NCBI RefSeq assembly: GCF_001428825.1
Contig: NZ_LMIT01000010.1
Coordinates: 363,256 to 427,255, forward strand
Direction: 5' to 3'
Origin: Nocardioides sp. Root240
GTDB lineage: Bacteria > Actinomycetota > Actinomycetes > Propionibacteriales > Nocardioidaceae
DNA length: 64,000 bases
The translations under genes and the position numbers were made by a program. A model generated the notes under the pieces. The model searched no databases. It worked only from the letters and a program-made list of their open reading frames with translations, and was not told where the DNA came from. Shown here piece after piece: positions 25,772-34,485 of this stretch; within the stretch, counting starts at the first letter, position 1; every line of letters begins with the position of its first letter.

Positions 25772-26809
25772 TCAGCGCCTGGTCCGGTACCACTGCGACA
25801 CCTCGGGCCGCAGCAGCAGCCAGGTGCCCGTCGCGAGGGTCAGCGTGACGACCACCAGCGGCGGACCGCTGAGCGCCATGACCAGGCTCAGGAGGGCGGC
25901 GCAGACGCCGGAGACGGCGAGCGTGATCCGCGCCCAGTTCTGCCCGAGGAAGGCGACCACCGCGAGCACGATGGCGAACAGCGCCCACAGCACCAGTGCG
26001 ACGACCATGACGGAGAAGTAGACGACCAGCGTGTCGGCGGTCAGCTCGCTGGAGGCCACCAGGTCCGGCTGCTGGTCCTTGAGGTCGGCGAAGAACTCGT
26101 CGCGGTTGGCCGCCAGGACCACCCCCACGAGCACCAGCCCGACGGACACCACCGTCGAGAGCACCCAGGTCAGGAGGCAGGCCGCGACCAGCGCGCCCGG
26201 GCGTCGTACGACGGCGAGGCGGCGGTCCGGGAGCCGGAACCCCGGCACGGGGGCCATCGGCGGCAGCTGCGGCGCCTGGCCGGGAGCGGGCGGCTGGGAC
26301 GGCTGCTGCCCGGGAGCGGGCGGGAGGGTCGGGCTGCCGGAACGCAGGTCCGCGACCCGTGCCGCACGACGGGCGTCGTAGCGCTGGGCCCACGGTCGCC
26401 CGGCGTACCAGTCGCGGGTGGGCTGGGCCCAGAGCAGGGCGATGCCGAACACGGCCATGATGGCGATGACGACCTCCGTCGCGAGGGCCGCCAGGAGGAG
26501 CAGGGGCGCCAGCACGGAGAGCACGATGCGGGCGCTCGGCGAGCGCTGGAACACCTGGTACCCGAGGATCGCGGCCGCGGCCGCGGCACCTGCTCCGGTC
26601 AGGCAGAGCACGCGCAGCACGCCGACCAGGGTGTCGACCGACATGTCGAGGTTGTTGGCCGAGAGCCACCGCTCGAGGCCCTGCTGGACCTCGAGCGTGT
26701 GGAGGGTCGAGATGCGCTGCCAGGCGGACAGGATCAGCACGATCGACCCGCCGATGATCAGCACGCCGGCGAGGGTCGCCTGGGGCGGTCGGGGCTGGGG
26801 CTGATTCAT
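25772..26809 (-). CDS. multi-pass membrane protein of unknown function
   Basis: This 345-aa protein has about seven hydrophobic segments: one near residues 14-32, two near 60-120, and four after residue 205 (LVAACLLTWVLSTVVSVGLVLVG, VVYFSVMVVALVLWALFAIVLAVVAFLG and two more). Between them, residues about 155-195 form a cytosolic linker very rich in Pro, Gln and Gly. No family motif is recognised. The ATG at 26809 lies 49 bp from the palindromic element at 26859. It follows clpB on the same strand but is probably separated from it by that element. Confidence 0.7.
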   Translation of the reverse strand: MNQPQPRPPQATLAGVLIIGGSIVLILSAWQRISTLHTLEVQQGLERWLSANNLDMSVDTLVGVLRVLCLTGAGAAAAAAILGYQVFQRSPSARIVLSVLAPLLLLAALATEVVIAIMAVFGIALLWAQPTRDWYAGRPWAQRYDARRAARVADLRSGSPTLPPAPGQQPSQPPAPGQAPQLPPMAPVPGFRLPDRRLAVVRRPGALVAACLLTWVLSTVVSVGLVLVGVVLAANRDEFFADLKDQQPDLVASSELTADTLVVYFSVMVVALVLWALFAIVLAVVAFLGQNWARITLAVSGVCAALLSLVMALSGPPLVVVTLTLATGTWLLLRPEVSQWYRTRR

Positions 26810-26858
26810 GACCCCATTCCACCAGACCGCCCCAGCGTCGGGGTTCGTGGCCTTTCCT

Positions 26859-26923
26859 TGCGGTTGTCGGCCGTTGCAACGGCCGACAACCGCAGGAATC
26901 CCCGCCTGAGCGGGGATTCCTGC
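26859..26923. repeat. double-hairpin intergenic element, copy 2
   Basis: Positions 26859-26894 are a perfect 36-bp palindrome centred on TTGCAA. It overlaps by 3 nt a perfect 14-bp stem (26892-26905 with 26910-26923, loop CTGA). The stem sequence is the same as in copy 1 at 14371-14402 but in reverse orientation. It sits 12 nt past the clpB stop and is the likely clpB terminator. Confidence 0.88.
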
Positions 26924-26935
26924 AGCACCCGCGCG

Positions 26936-29527
26936 TCAGACCGCCAGCACCAACCCGTCGTCCCCCCGGTCGACGGTGACGGAGCCACCGTCGGTGACCT
27001 CGCCGGCGATCAACAGCCGGGCGAGCGGGTCGCCGATCGCGGTCTGGATCAGCCGGCGCAGCGGCCGGGCGCCGTAGGCCGGGTCGTAGCCGATGTCCGC
27101 CAGCCAGGCGCGCGCGGCCGGCGTCACCGCCAGCGAGATCCGGCGCGCGGCGAGCCGCGACTCGAGCGAGCGGAGCAACAGCTCGACGATGTGCGCCAGG
27201 TCGTCGCGGGTGAGCGCGTCGAAGGTGACGATCTCGTCGAGCCGGTTGAGGAACTCCGGCTTGAACGACTGGCGCACCACTCCCAGCACCGACTCCTTCT
27301 GCACCTCCGGCGACAGCGCGGGGTCCACGAGGAACTGCGAGCCCAGGTTGGAGGTGAGGATCAGGATCGTGTTGCGGAAGTCGACCGTGCGGCCCTGGCC
27401 GTCGGTGAGCCGCCCGTCGTCGAGCACCTGCAGCAGGATGTCGAAGACCTCCGGGTGCGCCTTCTCGACCTCGTCGAGCAGGACGACGGAGTACGGACGC
27501 CGGCGGACCGCCTCGGTGAGCTGGCCGCCCTCGTCGTACCCGACGTAGCCCGGAGGGGCACCGACGAGCCGCGCGACGGAGTGCTTCTCGGCGTACTCGC
27601 TCATGTCGATGCGCACGATCGCGCGCTCGTCGTCGAACAGGAAGTCGGCCAGCGACTTGGCGAGCTCGGTCTTGCCGACACCCGTCGGACCGAGGAACAG
27701 GAAGGACCCGGTCGGCCGGTTGGGGTCGGAGATGCCGGCCCGCGCGCGTCGTACGGCGTCGGAGACCGCGCGCACCGCCTCGTGCTGCCCGATCAGGCGG
27801 GCCCCGATGACCTGCTCCATCTCGAGCAGCTTCGCGGTCTCGCCCTGGAGCAGACGCCCGGTGGGGATGCCGGTCCAGGCCTCGACGACCTCGGCGATCT
27901 GGGTCGAACCGACCTCCTCGCCGACCAGCTTGTCGCCGGTCGCGACGGAGTCCTCGGCGGCCTCGACCGCCTTGATCTGCTGCTCCAGTGCGGGGATCTG
28001 GCCGTAGAGGATCGCGCTCGCACCGCCGAGGTCGCCCTCGCGCTGCAGCCGCTCGGCCTCGCTCCGCAGCTGGTCGAGCTGCCGGCGCAGCGCGCCCTCG
28101 CCCTCGAGCTCGGACTTCTCCCGCTCCCAGCGGACCTCGAGCCCGCGCAGCGACTCCTCCTTGTCGGCGAGGTCGGCGCGCAGCACCTCCAGCCGCTCCC
28201 GCGAGGCGTCGTCGCTCTCCTTGGCGAGCGCGAACTCCTCCATCTTGAGCCGGTCGACCTGGCGGCGGAGCTGGTCGATCTCCTCCGGGGAGGACTCGAT
28301 CTCCATCCGCAGCCGGGACGCCGCCTCGTCGACGAGGTCGATCGCCTTGTCGGGCAGCTGGCGGCCGGTGATGTAGCGGTCGGACAGGGTCGCGGCGGCG
28401 ACCAGCGCGGCGTCGGTGATCCGCACCCCATGGTGCGCTTCGTACTTCTCCTGGATGCCGCGCAGGATCTGGATGGTGTCCTCGACCGACGGCTCGCCGA
28501 CGAAGACCTGCTGGAAGCGGCGCTCCAGCGCGGGGTCCTTCTCGATCGACTCGCGGTACTCGTCGAGCGTGGTGGCACCGATCATGTGCAGCTCACCGCG
28601 CGCCAGCATCGGCTTGAGCATGTTGCCGGCATCCATCTGGCTGTCGCCGCCGGCGCCCGCACCGACGACGGTGTGCAGCTCGTCGATGAAGGTGATGACC
28701 TGGCCCTCGGACTGCTTGATCTCGTCGAGGACGGCCTTGAGCCGCTCCTCGAACTCGCCGCGGTACTTCGCACCCGCGACCATGCCCATCAGGTCCAGGC
28801 TGAGCACCCGCTTGCCCTTCAGCGAGTCCGGTACGTCGCCCGCGACCACGCGCTGCGCGAGGCCCTCGACGACGGCGGTCTTGCCGACGCCCGGCTCACC
28901 GATCAGCACCGGGTTGTTCTTGGTGCGGCGGCTCAGCACCTGGATCACCCGGCGGATCTCCTGGTCGCGGCCGATGACCGGGTCGAGCTTGCCCTCCTCC
29001 GCGGCGGCGGTGAGGTCGACGGAGTACTTCTCCAGCGCCTCGTACGTCGACTCCGCGTCCTGCGACGTGACCCGCCGGTTGCCGCGGACGGCCGTCAGCG
29101 ACTCCCGCAGCCCGTCGGCGCTCAGCCCCGCGTCGGTCAGCACCTTCTGCGCGGACGACTCGACGGTCGCGAGCCCGATGAGCAGGTGCTCGGTCGCGAT
29201 GTACTCGTCCTTCATCGACTGGGCGAGCTCCATCGCCGACCCGAGCACGCGGGTCAGCGCGGCCGACCCGGCCGGCTGCTGGACCGTGGCGCCGCTGGCC
29301 CGCGGGAGCGCGTCCCGCGCCGCGGCGGCGGCGTGCACCAGCCCGGACACGTCGACACCCGCCTTCGCCACGAGGTTGGCGGCAACGCCGTCCTCCTGGA
29401 GCAGCAGGGCGACGAGCAGGTGCACCGGCTCGACGGAGGTGTTGCCCGCCGTGGTGGCGGAGAGCTGCGCGGCCTCGATCGCCTCGCGCGCACGCGTGGT
29501 GAACTTGTCGGCCCCGAAGTTACTCAT
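26936..29527 (-). CDS. clpB: ClpB protein disaggregase
   Basis: This 863-aa AAA+ chaperone rescues aggregated proteins with DnaK. Domains in order: N-terminal Clp repeat domain (about 1-150), NBD1 with Walker [14 protein letters not shown] (near 205), the long coiled-coil M domain (about 410-530, rich in E, L, R), NBD2 with Walker [14 protein letters not shown] (near 612) and a C-terminal domain. Length is normal. ATG 29527 gives the family start [17 protein letters not shown]; the frame runs further upstream without similarity. A 27-codon leader ORF overlaps this start by ATGA, and a HAIR operator at 29684-29702 puts the gene under HspR control. Confidence 0.96.
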   Translation of the reverse strand: MSNFGADKFTTRAREAIEAAQLSATTAGNTSVEPVHLLVALLLQEDGVAANLVAKAGVDVSGLVHAAAAARDALPRASGATVQQPAGSAALTRVLGSAMELAQSMKDEYIATEHLLIGLATVESSAQKVLTDAGLSADGLRESLTAVRGNRRVTSQDAESTYEALEKYSVDLTAAAEEGKLDPVIGRDQEIRRVIQVLSRRTKNNPVLIGEPGVGKTAVVEGLAQRVVAGDVPDSLKGKRVLSLDLMGMVAGAKYRGEFEERLKAVLDEIKQSEGQVITFIDELHTVVGAGAGGDSQMDAGNMLKPMLARGELHMIGATTLDEYRESIEKDPALERRFQQVFVGEPSVEDTIQILRGIQEKYEAHHGVRITDAALVAAATLSDRYITGRQLPDKAIDLVDEAASRLRMEIESSPEEIDQLRRQVDRLKMEEFALAKESDDASRERLEVLRADLADKEESLRGLEVRWEREKSELEGEGALRRQLDQLRSEAERLQREGDLGGASAILYGQIPALEQQIKAVEAAEDSVATGDKLVGEEVGSTQIAEVVEAWTGIPTGRLLQGETAKLLEMEQVIGARLIGQHEAVRAVSDAVRRARAGISDPNRPTGSFLFLGPTGVGKTELAKSLADFLFDDERAIVRIDMSEYAEKHSVARLVGAPPGYVGYDEGGQLTEAVRRRPYSVVLLDEVEKAHPEVFDILLQVLDDGRLTDGQGRTVDFRNTILILTSNLGSQFLVDPALSPEVQKESVLGVVRQSFKPEFLNRLDEIVTFDALTRDDLAHIVELLLRSLESRLAARRISLAVTPAARAWLADIGYDPAYGARPLRRLIQTAIGDPLARLLIAGEVTDGGSVTVDRGDDGLVLAV

Positions 29528-29607
29528 GCGCGTCCTCGCTTCGCTCCGGGCGCGCACGAGGCACGGAGGGGACTGCGCTTGTCGATGCGCTCGCTGCGCT
29601 CGCACAT
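29524..29607 (-). CDS. putative clpB leader peptide
   Basis: A 27-codon frame starts at ATG 29607, with AAGGAG about 8 nt upstream, and its TGA overlaps the clpB ATG as ATGA. The peptide (start [14 protein letters not shown]) is basic and hydrophilic. The ribosome site before it is stronger than the AGGA before clpB itself, so clpB translation may depend on it. I do not know a family for it; the low-complexity GAGCGCAGCGAGCG stretch in it could also be chance. Confidence 0.45.
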   Translation of the reverse strand: MCERSERIDKRSPLRASCAPGAKRGRA

Positions 29608-30028
29608 GTGGCGACTCCTTGGGTCAGTGGGTCCATCGTGGCCGGAATTCTCCGACCGGTCACTAGGTCCAACGTCCCCAAAGTTGAGTCTGTTCCACTC
29701 AACTTCGAGAATTTCCGGCATCCCGGGAAGCGCCCGCGGTCTTCTGCAGGATCCAGGGCGCGACGCTGCAGGTCAGTCGATGGTGGCGTTCTCCAAGGCA
29801 GCGGCGGGGCGAGTCGGGTGGTGGTCGGGTCCCGCAGCCGGGTTGCGGCCGGCTTGGGTGATGGCGCGTGGTGACACCCTCGAGTGGGCACGAACCGCAG
29901 AGATCCGGCCGTGTTTTCTGCGGTCCGTGACCAATCCAGGGGGTCACCGACACGCAACAAGCCAGAAGCAGCCGGGCGGCCGCCCCAGGAGCCACCCCGA
30001 CGAGAACCCGCGCGAAGAGGACCGCAGC
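29608..30028. other. 421-bp regulatory gap upstream of clpB
   Basis: No convincing gene is seen. It holds the clpB HAIR box, a likely -10 (TAGTGA on the minus strand, near 29670) and an extended upstream region. A sequence like GTnTTCTGC...ATCCAGGG occurs twice (29739-29758 and about 29912-29940). The small frames here lack codon bias and family similarity. Confidence 0.55.
29684..29702 (-). promoter_or_regulatory. HAIR operator (HspR box) of clpB
   Basis: TTGAGT (29684-29689), 7 nt, ACTCAA (29697-29702) is a perfect HAIR-type inverted repeat; the known consensus is CTTGAGT-N7-ACTCAAG. HspR, encoded at 37628-38056, should bind here and repress clpB. Confidence 0.85.
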
Positions 30029-30940
30029 TCAGGCGTCGATCTCCGGCGGCGCCTCGTGCTCGGGCAGGTCAGGACTCGTGGCGACCGTCTCGTCGACGAG
30101 GGCGAGCTTGCAGAACTCCTCACCGAACGGGGTGAGGTGGATGCTGCGCCGCACGACCTTGGCGAACTTCACCGAGTGCAGCGCCGCCAGCACATCGGGC
30201 TGGGCCTCGAGAACCTGGTACTCCATGTGGTCGTGGACGGCCTCGCGCGAGAACCACACCAGGCCGAGGCGGAACAGGTTGTTCAGGTACGACGGCACCT
30301 GCTCCAGGTAGCGCAGGCCGGCCCGGGGGCCGACCATGTTCAGGCCCGGCGCCACCAGCTGGCTGCTGACCATGCCGATCGGGCCGCCGGTGCGGATGTC
30401 GACGCTCGGCTGCGGACCGTTGCGCAGCAGCATCACCAGGATCCGCGCCTCGTCGGGCGCGAGCTCGTCGAGGATCCGGTCGAACGCCGGGTGGCGGTCG
30501 TCCTTGCTCCACACGTCGCGGGACTTCTCGAGCAGCTCGTTGCCGCGCTCGCGCAGGGTCTGCGGCCGGCTGGCGACGACGTGGCCGTCCACGACCGGGC
30601 TCGCGATCGGGACGGGGCGCTCGGACGTGGCGCCGAGCGACTCGCCGGCACGGGTCAGCGCCTCGGCGACGGGCACGCCGCCGGAGACCTGCCGGGCGAC
30701 CTCGCCGAGGGCGTTGACGTAGGAGCCGACGTCACGGATCAGGGACACTGCCTCGTCGCGGCTGGTCACCGCCTTGCCGACGCGCAGCCAGTTGCGGGTC
30801 GTCGTACGGACGCCCCAGCTGGCGGTGTGCATCGCGGCCGAGCCGGCCACCCGGGCCAGGCCGGGCAGCGACTCGGCGACGGCAGGCCGGGTCAGCGCGG
30901 GGAGCCGCGGGAGCCCGTCCTTGTCGAGGTCCTCAGTCAT
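30029..30940 (-). CDS. Abi-alpha (DUF4393) family protein
   Basis: This 303-aa protein has the DUF4393/Abi-alpha pattern: an alpha-helical first half (about residues 1-110), then DELAPDEARILVMLLRNGPQPSVDIRT and a C-terminal winged-helix-like part ending with YLNNLFRLGLVWFSREAVHDHMEYQVLE and SIHLTPFGEEFCKLAL. The family was named after a lactococcal abortive-infection protein, but most members have no tested role. No membrane helix is visible. The ATG has GGAAGG about 7 nt upstream. It follows the DUF445 gene by 37 nt on the same strand and is probably co-transcribed with it. Confidence 0.78.
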   Translation of the reverse strand: MTEDLDKDGLPRLPALTRPAVAESLPGLARVAGSAAMHTASWGVRTTTRNWLRVGKAVTSRDEAVSLIRDVGSYVNALGEVARQVSGGVPVAEALTRAGESLGATSERPVPIASPVVDGHVVASRPQTLRERGNELLEKSRDVWSKDDRHPAFDRILDELAPDEARILVMLLRNGPQPSVDIRTGGPIGMVSSQLVAPGLNMVGPRAGLRYLEQVPSYLNNLFRLGLVWFSREAVHDHMEYQVLEAQPDVLAALHSVKFAKVVRRSIHLTPFGEEFCKLALVDETVATSPDLPEHEAPPEIDA

Positions 30941-30977
30941 GCCAGCCTTCCGGTGGTCGTCGCGATCGTCGTCGTGG

Positions 30978-32336
30978 TCACGGCGGGAACCCGGGGATCC
31001 AGCCCCAGTTGAAGATGCCCAGGTGCAGGAACCCGCCCGCAGCACCCATGATCGCGCCGTGGGCGTAGAGCATCCACTCGTCCTCCTTGATGGCCGAGCG
31101 CATCATCTCCACGAAGTCCTTCGGCGGGAGCTCCTTGGTACGCCGGGCGATCAGCACGCGAATCTTCTCCGACTGCTTGCGGCTGAACTCCGCGTCCCGG
31201 AAGGGCGTGATCGTCCGGCCGACGGCCTCCTGGGCGAAGGAGTCCTTGATGCTGTCGTACCTCCTGCCCCCGAGCGCGACGTTGACCGCGCCGCGCAACG
31301 GGCCGGCGGCCTTGTCGATCGCGGGCCGCATCGCCGTGGCGATCATCTGGCGGGTGCGGTCGCCGCGCGGCCCGTCCATCAGGAAGTCGCCGATCCGCTC
31401 CAGCGTGATCACGTCGTCGGCGATGATCCGGGCGTAGACCTCGGCACACTCCGCCTGGCGGCGCAGGAACAGGCCCTGCACCTTGATGCCGAGGATCCGC
31501 TTCTCCTCCGGCGGGTCGAAGATCAGCCACATGCCCAGCAGGTTGGTGATCCAGCCGACGACGATGCCGAGCGACGGCAGGAGGTACCAGGGCGCCGGGT
31601 TGCCGGTCTCGACGTGCCAGGTCTGGTCGATGATCGCGACCGGGATGCCGAGCAGGAAGCCGAAGATGAAGCCGAAGAGCACCATCAGGTTGAGCTCGCG
31701 CTGACCGACGTCCTTGAACACCCGGACGACGAGCTCGGGGTTCTTCCGGAAGTGGTCGATGACCATGATCTTCGGGTCGAGCAGCTGGTTGATGTGCACA
31801 CCGATCTCGTCGGTGATCGTCTTGACGACGCCGGGCAGCTGGGCCTGCACGCGGTCGATGACGGCCTGGCGGACCGGGTTCGGCAGGTCGCGCCACAGGC
31901 GCGGGTGCTCCCGCATCATGACCTCGTCGACCAGCGAGGGGAGGTCCGGGCGGAAGACGTTGACGATGTGCTCGGCGATCTGGTCGGGCTCGAGCTGGGC
32001 GTAGAACTCGGCAGGCGTGCCGAGCTTCGCGATCACCTTGTCCACGGCGATGCTGCCCATCTTCGCGGCCCGCGCGGGGACGATGCCCTGCCAGCCGAGA
32101 CCGCCGTCCATCCAGCCCGGGATCTCCTGGAGCTTGCGCGGCAGGACGCCTGCGATCTCGCGCAGGCCGGGGACCCGGAAGCCGTGGAACCCGATCGGCT
32201 TGAACAGCATCCACAGGCCGGACCAGTTGATCAGCCAGCCGATGATCCCGGTGAAGAACGGGATCGACACGAAGGCGAACCAGTCCACGTGGTCGACCCA
32301 GTGGCTGAGCCAGTCCAGTACCGCGTCCACGCGCAC
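30978..32336 (-). CDS. DUF445 family membrane protein
   Basis: This 452-aa protein has two or three hydrophobic regions: residues about 18-48 (WFAFVSIPFFTGIIGWLINWSGLWMLF), about 216-240 (LMVLFGFIFGFLLGIPVAII) and about 255-280 (LPSLGIVVGWITNLLGMWLIF). The paired motif GxxxNxxxxxMLF, seen in both the N-terminal and the central block, is the DUF445 (YheB-like) signature. The central segment is helical and probably cytosolic. Function is unknown to me. The start is GTG 32336, or GTG 32330 two codons later. It is followed by the Abi-alpha gene after 37 nt. Confidence 0.82.
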   Translation of the reverse strand: MRVDAVLDWLSHWVDHVDWFAFVSIPFFTGIIGWLINWSGLWMLFKPIGFHGFRVPGLREIAGVLPRKLQEIPGWMDGGLGWQGIVPARAAKMGSIAVDKVIAKLGTPAEFYAQLEPDQIAEHIVNVFRPDLPSLVDEVMMREHPRLWRDLPNPVRQAVIDRVQAQLPGVVKTITDEIGVHINQLLDPKIMVIDHFRKNPELVVRVFKDVGQRELNLMVLFGFIFGFLLGIPVAIIDQTWHVETGNPAPWYLLPSLGIVVGWITNLLGMWLIFDPPEEKRILGIKVQGLFLRRQAECAEVYARIIADDVITLERIGDFLMDGPRGDRTRQMIATAMRPAIDKAAGPLRGAVNVALGGRRYDSIKDSFAQEAVGRTITPFRDAEFSRKQSEKIRVLIARRTKELPPKDFVEMMRSAIKEDEWMLYAHGAIMGAAGGFLHLGIFNWGWIPGFPP

Positions 32337-32419
32337 CTCTCGTCCCGTGAGTACCGTCGTGCCCCAGTGCCACCGGACGGTCCCGACGGGCTGAGGTTAG
32401 TGCCTCTTGTGGTAACAGT

Positions 32420-32442
32420 CACCGTGATCTCAGGTCACGGTG
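32420..32442 (-). terminator. hairpin at the lepB stop codon
   Basis: CACCGTGA (32420-32427) pairs perfectly with TCACGGTG (32435-32442) around a 7-nt loop, and the second arm contains the lepB stop. There is no T-run, so it may instead be an operator for the DUF445 gene. Confidence 0.4.
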
Positions 32443-33079
32443 TCGCAGCAACCAGTCGCACCTCGTGCCGGAGCCGTCCGAGGTCTCCGAACGGCTGCAC
32501 TCGGAACGAGATCCGCGCCTCGACCTGGTCGGCCGCGACGAAGCCGAAGGTGCGCGAGTCGTCGGATCCGCCCCAGTTGTCGCCGACGACCCAGTAGTGG
32601 CCCTCGGGCACGGTGACCCAGCCGAGCTCGCCGCCGGCCTGCTGCCCGGGCGTGCCCGACGTACCGTCCTCGGCGCAGCAGGGACCGGTCTTCTCGCCGA
32701 CCCGGCCGGACCACGCGGGGTTGTCGACGACGTACTCCTCGTCCTCCCCCGCCGGCTTGATGCGTACGACGGGCGGGTCGGTGTCGGCGGTGGCCCGGAT
32801 CCGGTCGCCCGGCATGCCGATCACCCGCTTCACCAGCGGGATCTCGCGGTCGCCGAGCGTGGTCTCGACGATGTCGAAGCGGTGCACGTCGTCGCTGCCG
32901 AAGGGGTTGACCAGCAACCGGTCGCCGTCGGCCAGGGTCGGGTCCATGCTGTGCCCGGAGACCTTGACCGAGAAGGCCAGGACCGCGATCACGACGAGGA
33001 TCGCGGCGAAGAAGAGCACGAGCGCGAGCACGCCGAGGGCGGTGCGCAGCCACGGCCTCCGGTCCGCACGATGGGTCAC
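32435..33079 (-). CDS. lepB: signal peptidase I
   Basis: This 214-aa type II membrane protease removes signal peptides from exported proteins. One membrane helix spans about residues 13-37. The catalytic Ser is in GHSMDPT (about S44) and the catalytic Lys in LVKRVIGMPGD (about K84); the box GDNWGGSDDSRTFG near 170 is the conserved family region. The insertion between about 105 and 150 is longer than in the minimal enzymes and contains CC. The GTG start is at 33079. It is divergent from the DUF6230/DUF6114 cluster, whose products have N-terminal membrane or signal segments, so a joint role is possible but unproven. Confidence 0.93.
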   Translation of the reverse strand: MTHRADRRPWLRTALGVLALVLFFAAILVVIAVLAFSVKVSGHSMDPTLADGDRLLVNPFGSDDVHRFDIVETTLGDREIPLVKRVIGMPGDRIRATADTDPPVVRIKPAGEDEEYVVDNPAWSGRVGEKTGPCCAEDGTSGTPGQQAGGELGWVTVPEGHYWVVGDNWGGSDDSRTFGFVAADQVEARISFRVQPFGDLGRLRHEVRLVAATP

Positions 33080-33142
33080 GGCGCGAACGGTACGTGATCG
33101 GAACTCCTTCGGCAGGCACCCCGCCCACCTGAGAAGAAATTC

Positions 33143-33192
33143 CGTGACGGGGTGTCGCGCACACCCTGCGATGTGTGTCACACTCCGTCACG
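33143..33192. promoter_or_regulatory. inverted repeat before the DUF6230 cluster
   Basis: CGTGACGGGGTGT (33143-33155) and ACACTCCGTCACG (33180-33192) are inverted copies with one mismatch, 24 nt apart. They lie in the divergent region between lepB and the first DUF6230 gene and could be an operator. Confidence 0.45.
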
Positions 33193-33271
33193 CTTGGCCA
33201 AGGGCATGGGGATGCGGCCAGCAGTCCACACCGGTTCGGGAGGGATCGGTGGATGCCCTTTGGGAGGAAAG

Positions 33272-33880
33272 TTGAAGAAGATCGAAGGAATGGGCCGGAC
33301 CCGTCTGGGCCGGTTCGCAGCAGTCACCGTGCCGGCATCCGTGCTGGCCGCCGGTCTCGGCGTGGCGATGCTGCAGGGAATGGTCGGCGCCGTGCTGTCG
33401 TCGGCCGACGGGTTCACCCTCAACAGTGACCGGATCACCAGTGACGGGCTGAAGGCCCGCACCGGCTCCGCCGACGTGGCGGGAGGAGACCAGGCGACGC
33501 TGTACGCCGAGACCGGGTCGAACACCAACGCGAGCGGTATCGAGGTCGTCACCCCGAACGTCACACTGCCGCTGCTCGGCATCGGGGCGCACCTCGAGGT
33601 GACCTCGACGGACACGACGATCGCCCTCGGCTCCGTGGGCCTGAATGCGAAGACGCTGAACACCCCCAACGGTGCGACGCTGGGCAACACCACCATCGGT
33701 GTCGCGCAGTCCGAGGCGGGCTTCGACAACACCACGACCGACAGCGGCTACGTCGCCGACGGCTTCGCGCTGACGAGCGCCTCGGCGGACCTGCCGAACG
33801 TCAACGCGGTCGCCTACGCGATCACGCTGGACAGCCTCGCGCTGGACAACCTGTCGCTCTCGGTCGCGCTCGGCAACTGA
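33272..33880 (+). CDS. DUF6230 family exported protein (1)
   Basis: This 202-aa protein starts at TTG 33272, 4 nt after GGGAGGAAA, the only good ribosome site; ATG 33290 is too far. It has one N-terminal hydrophobic segment (about residues 15-38, FAAVTVPASVLAAGLGVAMLQGMVG) and an outer domain of small residues, Thr and Asn with beta-strand character (FTLNSDRITSDGLKART, ITLDSLALDNLSLSV). This fits DUF6230, a family known from Streptomyces and Nocardioides but without a described role. It heads a six-gene run of alternating DUF6230 and DUF6114 genes. There is no Cys and no enzyme motif. Confidence 0.72.
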   Translation: MKKIEGMGRTRLGRFAAVTVPASVLAAGLGVAMLQGMVGAVLSSADGFTLNSDRITSDGLKARTGSADVAGGDQATLYAETGSNTNASGIEVVTPNVTLPLLGIGAHLEVTSTDTTIALGSVGLNAKTLNTPNGATLGNTTIGVAQSEAGFDNTTTDSGYVADGFALTSASADLPNVNAVAYAITLDSLALDNLSLSVALGN

Positions 33881-33993
33881 CGCCGCGCTCCCCGGCCGGC
33901 GCCTGATCAGCCCGGCCCTGCTCCCAGCACTTCCCTCGTGGGGGCGTGCCGGCGCGCCCCCACGAGGTCCCGCCTTCTTCGCTAGGACCTCGC

Positions 33994-34485
33994 ATGACCG
34001 ACATCTCCGCGGACCTCTCCGCACCCACCGACGTCCCCGTCGTCTCCATCGACACCCCGACCGGACGGCTGAGCCGGATCCGGCGGCGCTTCACGACCTT
34101 CCGTCGTACCCGGCCGTTCTGGGGATCGCTGATCCTGCTGGGCGGCGCGTGGTTCGTCGCCCGCCCGCTGCTCGGCGGGACCTTCGAGTTCTACACGACC
34201 GTCGGCGTCCGCAGCATCACCCCGCTGCTGCTCGCGGGCGGCATGGCCGCGGCGGCGCTGACCGCCCTCGTCCTGCCCGCGCAGCGGCACTTCCCCGCGA
34301 TCGTCGCGATGATGCTCGCCGTCGCCTCGCTGCCGCTCGCCAACCTCGGCGGCTGGCTGATCGGCATGGTGCTCGGCATCACCGGCGCCGGACTGGTGTT
34401 CGCGTGGACGCCGTACACCGACAAGCAGCTCGCCCGCTTCGCCGAGCGCGACGCCGCGCGCGCCGCGCGGCGAGCCGCCCGATGA
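33994..34485 (+). CDS. DUF6114 family membrane protein (1)
   Basis: This 163-aa protein has a basic cytosolic start and four membrane helices between about residues 45 and 140. The first begins with the motif FRRTRPFWGSLILLGGAWF, shared almost exactly with the second DUF6114 gene at 35303. A Gly-rich last helix (NLGGWLIGMVLGITGAGLVFAW) is also shared. The tail is Arg/Ala-rich. Function is unknown. It overlaps the next gene by ATGA and is separated from the first DUF6230 gene by 113 bp. Confidence 0.75.
   Translation: MTDISADLSAPTDVPVVSIDTPTGRLSRIRRRFTTFRRTRPFWGSLILLGGAWFVARPLLGGTFEFYTTVGVRSITPLLLAGGMAAAALTALVLPAQRHFPAIVAMMLAVASLPLANLGGWLIGMVLGITGAGLVFAWTPYTDKQLARFAERDAARAARRAAR

Noticed and set aside
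29528..29605. N-terminal extension of ClpB
   Set aside because: The frame stays open, but the added Arg-rich residues do not match ClpB, whose start is MSNFGADKF.
26699..31012. 1437-codon plus-strand frame opposite clpB
   Set aside because: Shadow caused by high GC; ClpB is complete on the minus strand.
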